64,000 bases of DNA from Lucifuga dentata (taxonomy: Eukaryota > Chordata > Actinopteri > Ophidiiformes > Bythitidae). Each line of letters starts with the position of its first letter. Position 1 is the first letter of the stretch. The stretch spans positions 42,686 through 106,685 of the forward strand of contig VXCM01001323.1 of the NCBI GenBank assembly GCA_014773175.1. Reading direction: 5' to 3'. Positions 59,366 through 64,000 of the stretch are shown in pieces. Below the pieces are notes generated by a model. It searched no databases and was not told the origin of the DNA. It saw only the letters and a program-made list of their open reading frames with translations. Made by a program: the position numbers and the translations under genes.

Positions 59366-60287
59366 TAGCATTCAAAAGTTTGGAATCACCCAGAAAATTT
59401 CATGTTTTAGTTGATGCTTTTATTCACCGAGGTGGCATTACTGTAAACAACAAGAGATTAAAAACATTGCAAAGGCTAGCCTTCAAGGCAGAGTTTCAAA
59501 GAAAAAGCATTTCTGAAATCACTGCGGACCGTCTGTGTTCTTGTACCCAATTTACCCCTTTCTTTTTATTTGCCAGTTTTAGATATCCAGCATTGGCCAG
59601 CATCCCGGAGTCATCTTGTCATTGTTGCAGATGACACTGATATTTGGTGTATATTATTTAACAACTAACTGAAGATCTGTAATGCATCTGTTTCTCAAAA
59701 TACATACTGTGATGTATTTATCTCTGCCATTCACTTATTTCATTGTCCTAGTTAGATCCAGTTTGCCCTTTTCTCTCAAGACAGTGGTAGAGACATTTGT
59801 ATGAAATCTTCGTTTCTTGGCAAGCTATTGCAGAGAGCAACCTTCAAACAACAATAGATTGATTTGTTTCTCGAGATGTTTTGTTTGGGCTATTTTTGAA
59901 CTGAGAATTCAACTTTAGGAATGCCAGCACTTTGCAACCAAAGCAAAGACAGTTTACCTGCCTAATTAAACAGAATAATGGGTTCAGGTGTGCTAACACA
60001 ATTACAAAGGTGTCTGGAATAACCAATTAACATGTAAACATGGTTAATTAAGGATGAGCTAAAAGAGTTTATCATTAGGATACGAGAGTAATGGTTGCTG
60101 ATAATGGCGCTTTACAATTTTATGTGAATAATTAAAATCAATCATTCATTTCCACCAGTAATAGCCATTTTCAGCATTATTAATGTATTGGTTATATATT
60201 TAAATCAATTCAGTGCCACCTTGGTGAAATTAAAGTATCATTTAAAACATGAAAATTATGGCTGATTCCAAACTTTTGCATGCTAGG
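59366..60287 (-). mobile_element. Tc1-like transposon remnant, copy 2
   Basis: Termini CAAAAGTTTGGAATCACCC and GATTCCAAACTTTTGCATGC match copy 1 (10741-12286). On the minus strand the interior reads GCCAAGAAACGAAGATTTCA (about 59800) and ATGACTCCGGGATGCTGG (about 59600), aligned with copy 1 transposase regions. Shorter and without the LINE insertion. Confidence 0.7.
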
Positions 60288-60642
60288 TTATATAAAATGC
60301 AAAAAAAAAACATCTCATTACACTTTAAAATTGTGACACTGTAAAATTATGAAATCAATGGTCCAAAAACCCAGAATGATGCAGTTTAAAATGACATGAA
60401 CCACAGAAAACAGCAAATCCTCACAGTTGGCTGGAGTTTCAATTGGAGTCTCTACGGAAGATTTTTTTTTTTTTCAAGTGTCGATGAATTTTTAAACCAA
60501 CTAATTGTTTCAACAATAATGATTAAAATGACACACACTGCACCTCTAAACAGAACCTTAATTTTTGTTTGCATGGGACAGGTAAAATACAGCATTTGCT
60601 GAATGTGGTGAAGCTCATAATGGTCAGTTTTAGCTGAGAGTG

Positions 60643-60675
60643 TCAAAGTGACCATCAACTCAATGGTCACTTTGA
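60643..60675. repeat. 13-bp perfect inverted repeat
   Basis: TCAAAGTGACCAT (60643-60655) and ATGGTCACTTTGA (60663-60675), 7-nt spacer. Confidence 0.9.
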
Positions 60676-61169
60676 GGCTGCAGTTTGTAGTATTGTTCAG
60701 CAAACGCCCCATTAAGTGTTGTTCAGTCAGCATTGGTGTCTACTTGTGACCAATTGTCCTCTCGGCTGAAGCAGTTTTCCTGTGTTTGGAAATGTCGACA
60801 TTTTTAGAGACTTTCCCTCTTTCCACATTGAATAATTTTTGAAGTGCTCGTGATTGACGCAACACCAATTCATGTACTACTGTGAATCCCACATACAAAG
60901 GCAGTTATACAGAAGTGAGTCATTTTAAGTTGAATATATCATTCGGCAGCATGTGTAAGCTTAAAAAGAGAGATGACAGTCACCATTTTTATAAGTGAGT
61001 TTATTTTCAAGGTAACATAAGACAATTTACCAAGAGCCCAGAGAGCCATTCAGGGATCATCAATGACCACCGAGTTGACAGTCACAAAAAACGAACATTG
61101 TGAGATGAGCTTCACTAAGCTGGTGTTTACTGAGGCTAATGTATTGTATATATAAAATCCATCCATTTT

Positions 61170-61315
61170 CAAAAATTCAAAAGCTTTATTGTCATCTGCA
61201 TGGAGAAACTATCCTGTACAATAAAATTTTTACTTTGCTGTTCTGTCTGAACGCTATTACAAAGATAAATACTATTTACACATACTGTATGAAATGTATG
61301 AAAACAAGAAGAAGT
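61170..61315 (-). repeat. LINE-like 3'-end fragment
   Basis: TTCAAAAGCTTTATTGTCAT then TGTACAATAAAATTT resembles a recurrent fish LINE 3' end read in reverse. Followed by poly-T with N at 61370. Confidence 0.35.
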
Positions 61316-61418
61316 AAGAGGAAATACTGTAAACATAAATACTCAAGAATTTTTTTTTTTTTTTTTTTTNTTTTTTTTTTTTTTTTTTTACACCTGCTTG
61401 GGTTGTGCCTATCCTAGC

Positions 61419-61743
61419 ATGAAGAATACAGTACTTCATACTCCTAATCTTTGGACTGTAGGAGAAAACCCATGCAAACAGGGGAAGAACATGAAAACTC
61501 CTTAGAAAGTCCCGAGCTGCATTTGAACCTTAGACCATGGGTCTCAGACTACATGCCATGGAGGTCAGAGAGACTACAGGTTTTCATTGATTAGCTCCTC
61601 CTTGCTGATTGAGGGTGTGCTGATCAATGAAATCAGATGGTTTGTTGTGTTAGTTGCTCCATGGCCATGGAGGGCTGAGGGTTTGAGACCCATGCTGTGG
61701 ACCTTCTTGCTGTGAGGTGGTAGCGCTACCTGCTAAGCCACCA
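61419..61743 (-). mobile_element. tRNA-derived-type SINE interrupted by a small TIR element
   Basis: Minus strand: GTGGCTTAGCAGGTAGCGCT (A-box-like) near 61735, CACAGCAAGAAGGTCCA, then after an interruption AAGGTTCAAATGCAGC (B-box-like), GAGTTTTCATGTTCTTCCCC and ACAGTCCAAAGATTAGGAG. This is the usual order of a fish SINE head and body. The interruption at 61538-61695 has inverted ends ATGGGTCTCAGAC / GTTTGAGACCCAT. Confidence 0.6.
61538..61695. mobile_element. Small TIR element nested in the SINE
   Basis: Bounded by ATGGGTCTCAGACTACATG and its inverse GGGTTTGAGACCCAT. Splits the SINE's A-box and B-box parts, so it is the younger insertion. Confidence 0.6.
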
Positions 61744-62232
61744 TGTCTACAAAATACAAAGTTAAAATGCAGTGTACAGGAGAGAAATTACACAGAAAGA
61801 TGAACCGCTACCTGTTCATGTATCATTCTTTATCTTAAACATTCTTTTGTTAATATCTCTGTATTATCTCATATTTCAATATAAACAGTGCACTCCTCTC
61901 TATTCTTTGGTTAACCCATATTATAAGATCTTTTCTAGTCACATACACATACTGCACGTGTACTTCTTCTCTTCAGATGTTGCCAGCAGTGTAGCATCAC
62001 ATTCAATAATTTGATGTTTAGTGTCGTTCGGGCACTTCAGCAGCATTTGTGGACCGTAACAACGGACATCTTGCATTCGCTACTGTGCTTACAATCTTAC
62101 ATCAGTGCCAGGAATCAAACCAACAGCCTTTCATAGCTCCACGGTTCGTCTCTCAATCTTTCAGCCAACCTTGAGGTTTTGACAGAATTAAATTGCAATG
62201 ATATCATCATCTCCCAATGCCTTTACAGCCCT

Positions 62233-62267
<35 letters not shown>

Positions 62268-62864
62268 CAAAATTAGGCTTGTTGCCTGTAGCCTTGCACT
62301 ACTAAGCAGAATAAACACTGGAGGAAGGAGCAGGTGGTAGCAGACATTACTGCCCACATACTCATGCCAATTTGAACAGACATTTTCTGAACAGCTCATT
62401 TTGTTATAAATTCTGCCATTGGCAATGCATAAGGTGATAACCGTATCAAAATTGCTTTAATGCTTTCGTTTCGGTTAGGAGAGGGTTTGTAAAGCATCGT
62501 AAAAGGGTGGGTAAAGGAGATTGTTAAATGGAACAACCTGGAATGGATTTGTTTCAACGGGAAATATAACCTGCTCTGATATTCAGAGGCACTTTATTAG
62601 ATTTAAATCATGCGTTCAGACCACAAAATCTCTCATCATTCACAGAGGCTGAGAAGCTCCATGTAGATATTACTGGTACTGTGTGTTTATACTCATTTAG
62701 ACATCTCCAGTGTTTGAATTGTGAGGCCATTCCATTTATTTAAGGAACTATAAATATTTAAAGTCTAAAACTGTTGTGGGGGATGATACAAAAGTACTCT
62801 CAGCTGAATATTCATTACCTATAAATATTTTAGCTCTCATTTCACCAGCTTTCCATTGACTGGT

Positions 62865-62867
<3 letters not shown>

Positions 62868-62914
<47 letters not shown>
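62868..62914. repeat. (GT)n microsatellite
   Basis: About 23 GT units followed by GAGAGAG. Confidence 0.95.
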
Positions 62915-62920
<6 letters not shown>

Positions 62921-63193
62921 TATACATGTGAGTGTGTTTCCAGTGTTCAGTTTTGCTGCCCAGACTTTGGTCATCTGACATCTGCAATCAATAAAGCCAC
63001 TGAACCTACAAGGTCAGCCAACCTCACATGAGATTGGCAATTTTTCTCTTATAAAAAGCTACATGAATTTACACACACGCACACACACACATACACACAC
63101 TATTTGTGTGGCTGCAGGATTGAGTTTTCTTCAGAGGAACGGTATCACTATAAGTAAAACAGTGAATATCTGCAGATTTCGTGAGACATTCAG

Positions 63194-63813
63194 TGTGTTT
63201 ACATGCAACTCAATAAACGGGTTATGATCAATGTATGGCTAATAAGCTGATTACTCACGTGTCATGTAAATGTGTTATTACATTTATGAGAAATCCGTTT
63301 ACCTGACCCAGGTTAAGCAATTATAAAGTGATTATGAATTGCCATGTAAACACTTAATCGGTTTATGATTGGTGTATTGACACTGCACATGCCTCACCAG
63401 CCCACCGGCTTCTGTGAGTAACACACATATCAGCTGTAGTATATTCTGTATATGAATTAAGTATCACAAACTGATAAAAGCACTATAAAAATAAAAAGAC
63501 ATAACCAAATCCATTGCTAATAGCAGTTAGCTANCTGATAAAAGCACTATAAAAATAAAAAGACATAACCAAATCCATTGCTAATAGCAGTTAGCTACAC
63601 ACAGCTACGGTTTTGTTTACTTGTGATGTAGGGTCAAAGCCAGTAAAAGGTCAGATTGACGTCACTTCCTGATTTCGCAAGTCCTGTGATGACTTCCTTT
63701 AATAAACCGATAGTTTACCAGATTACTGTTAAACATGTAAACGCCTTACAGCGATTATTAGAGTAATCCATTTATTCTCAATAACAGATTTCTCTGTGCA
63801 TATAAACACACTA
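63194..63813. mobile_element. MITE-like element with TGTGTTTACATGC-type termini
   Basis: Left TGTGTTTACATGCAACTCAA, right GTGCATATAAACACA, imperfect inverse; repeated TGTAAACR/CATGTAAA motifs inside. A 62-bp block is duplicated around N at 63534. Family name not assigned. Confidence 0.55.
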
Positions 63814-64000
63814 ATTGAGGAAACAGAAAGATGTGGTAATTATTTGCGGTGAGCTATATAGCGATAACATAATATGACAATATTTCAAGGTATTTTTGTG
63901 ATAGCAGTATAAGAAGACATGAACAATAACAATACAATGGACATGTTGGTGCAGGCAACAGAGGTGATGAGGAAGTGATGGGCAAGTTTGGCATCCAGGA

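Larger units (their letters stand above)
52111..64000. other. Upstream gene-free region
   Basis: No conserved coding sequence seen on either strand in nearly 12 kb. Contents are the repeats listed separately (family A copies 7 and 8, a TIR element, a Tc1-like element, SINE-like and MITE-like pieces, microsatellites) in AT-rich DNA. Distal regulatory elements cannot be judged without comparison. Confidence 0.6.

Noticed and set aside
1..64000. CRISPR arrays, operons, phage or bacterial defence genes
   Set aside because: Intron/exon structure and repeat content are vertebrate; the tandem repeats are microsatellites without spacer organisation.
1..64000. tRNA or rRNA genes
   Set aside because: Only a tRNA-like SINE head near 61.7 kb was found; no complete cloverleaf or rRNA sequence was seen by eye.

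Overview
This window is nuclear DNA from a bony (teleost-type) fish. It has a vertebrate GT-AG intron/exon architecture, protein sequences close to but distinct from mammalian orthologues, long (CA)n/(CT)n/(TATC)n microsatellites, and decayed Tc1-like, hAT-like, L2-like and SINE-like repeats of the kinds common in fish genomes. The assembly is draft quality: 21 isolated single Ns, most inside poly-A/T runs or between two copies of the same short sequence.

Two protein-coding genes are supported, both on the minus strand. The main one is a complete contactin-3-type gene (cntn3). Its 22 coding exons run from the start codon at 45563 down to the stop at 6318. They join in frame through GT-AG junctions into 1,025 codons, close to the ~1,028 residues of mammalian contactin-3. 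The product reads signal peptide, six Ig domains, four fibronectin III domains, C-terminal GPI-type tail: a neuronal cell-surface adhesion molecule. A likely 5' non-coding exon and GC-rich promoter lie near 51.5-52.1 kb. About 4.4 kb beyond its stop, in the same orientation, begins exosc10 (Rrp6-like nuclear exosome exonuclease). Its first four coding exons (1916 down to 242) are present and the rest runs off the left edge.

Layout: 1-1.9 kb, exosc10 exons 4-1; 1.9-6.3 kb, intergenic plus cntn3 3'UTR; 6.3-19 kb, GPI and FNIII exons; 23-39 kb, Ig exons; 43.9 and 45.5 kb, first Ig exon and signal-peptide exon; 45.6-51.5 kb, a 5' intron packed with nested transposons; 51.5-52.1 kb, probable promoter; 52-64 kb, gene-free, repeat-rich upstream DNA.

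The accessory content is transposon debris. The most striking part is one family of ~580-630 bp elements with ~90 bp inverted termini, present about eight times in 64 kb. There are also two Tc1-like elements sharing termini, a third Tc1-type transposase fragment, an L2-like reverse-transcriptase remnant, a hAT-like insertion with a readable 8 bp target duplication, and several near-perfect hairpins. I found no sign of a new enzymatic or defence system; the novelty is in repeat structure, gene order and assembly artefacts. All exon boundaries were worked out by eye from codon phase and homology recalled from the contactin and EXOSC10 families, not by alignment software.
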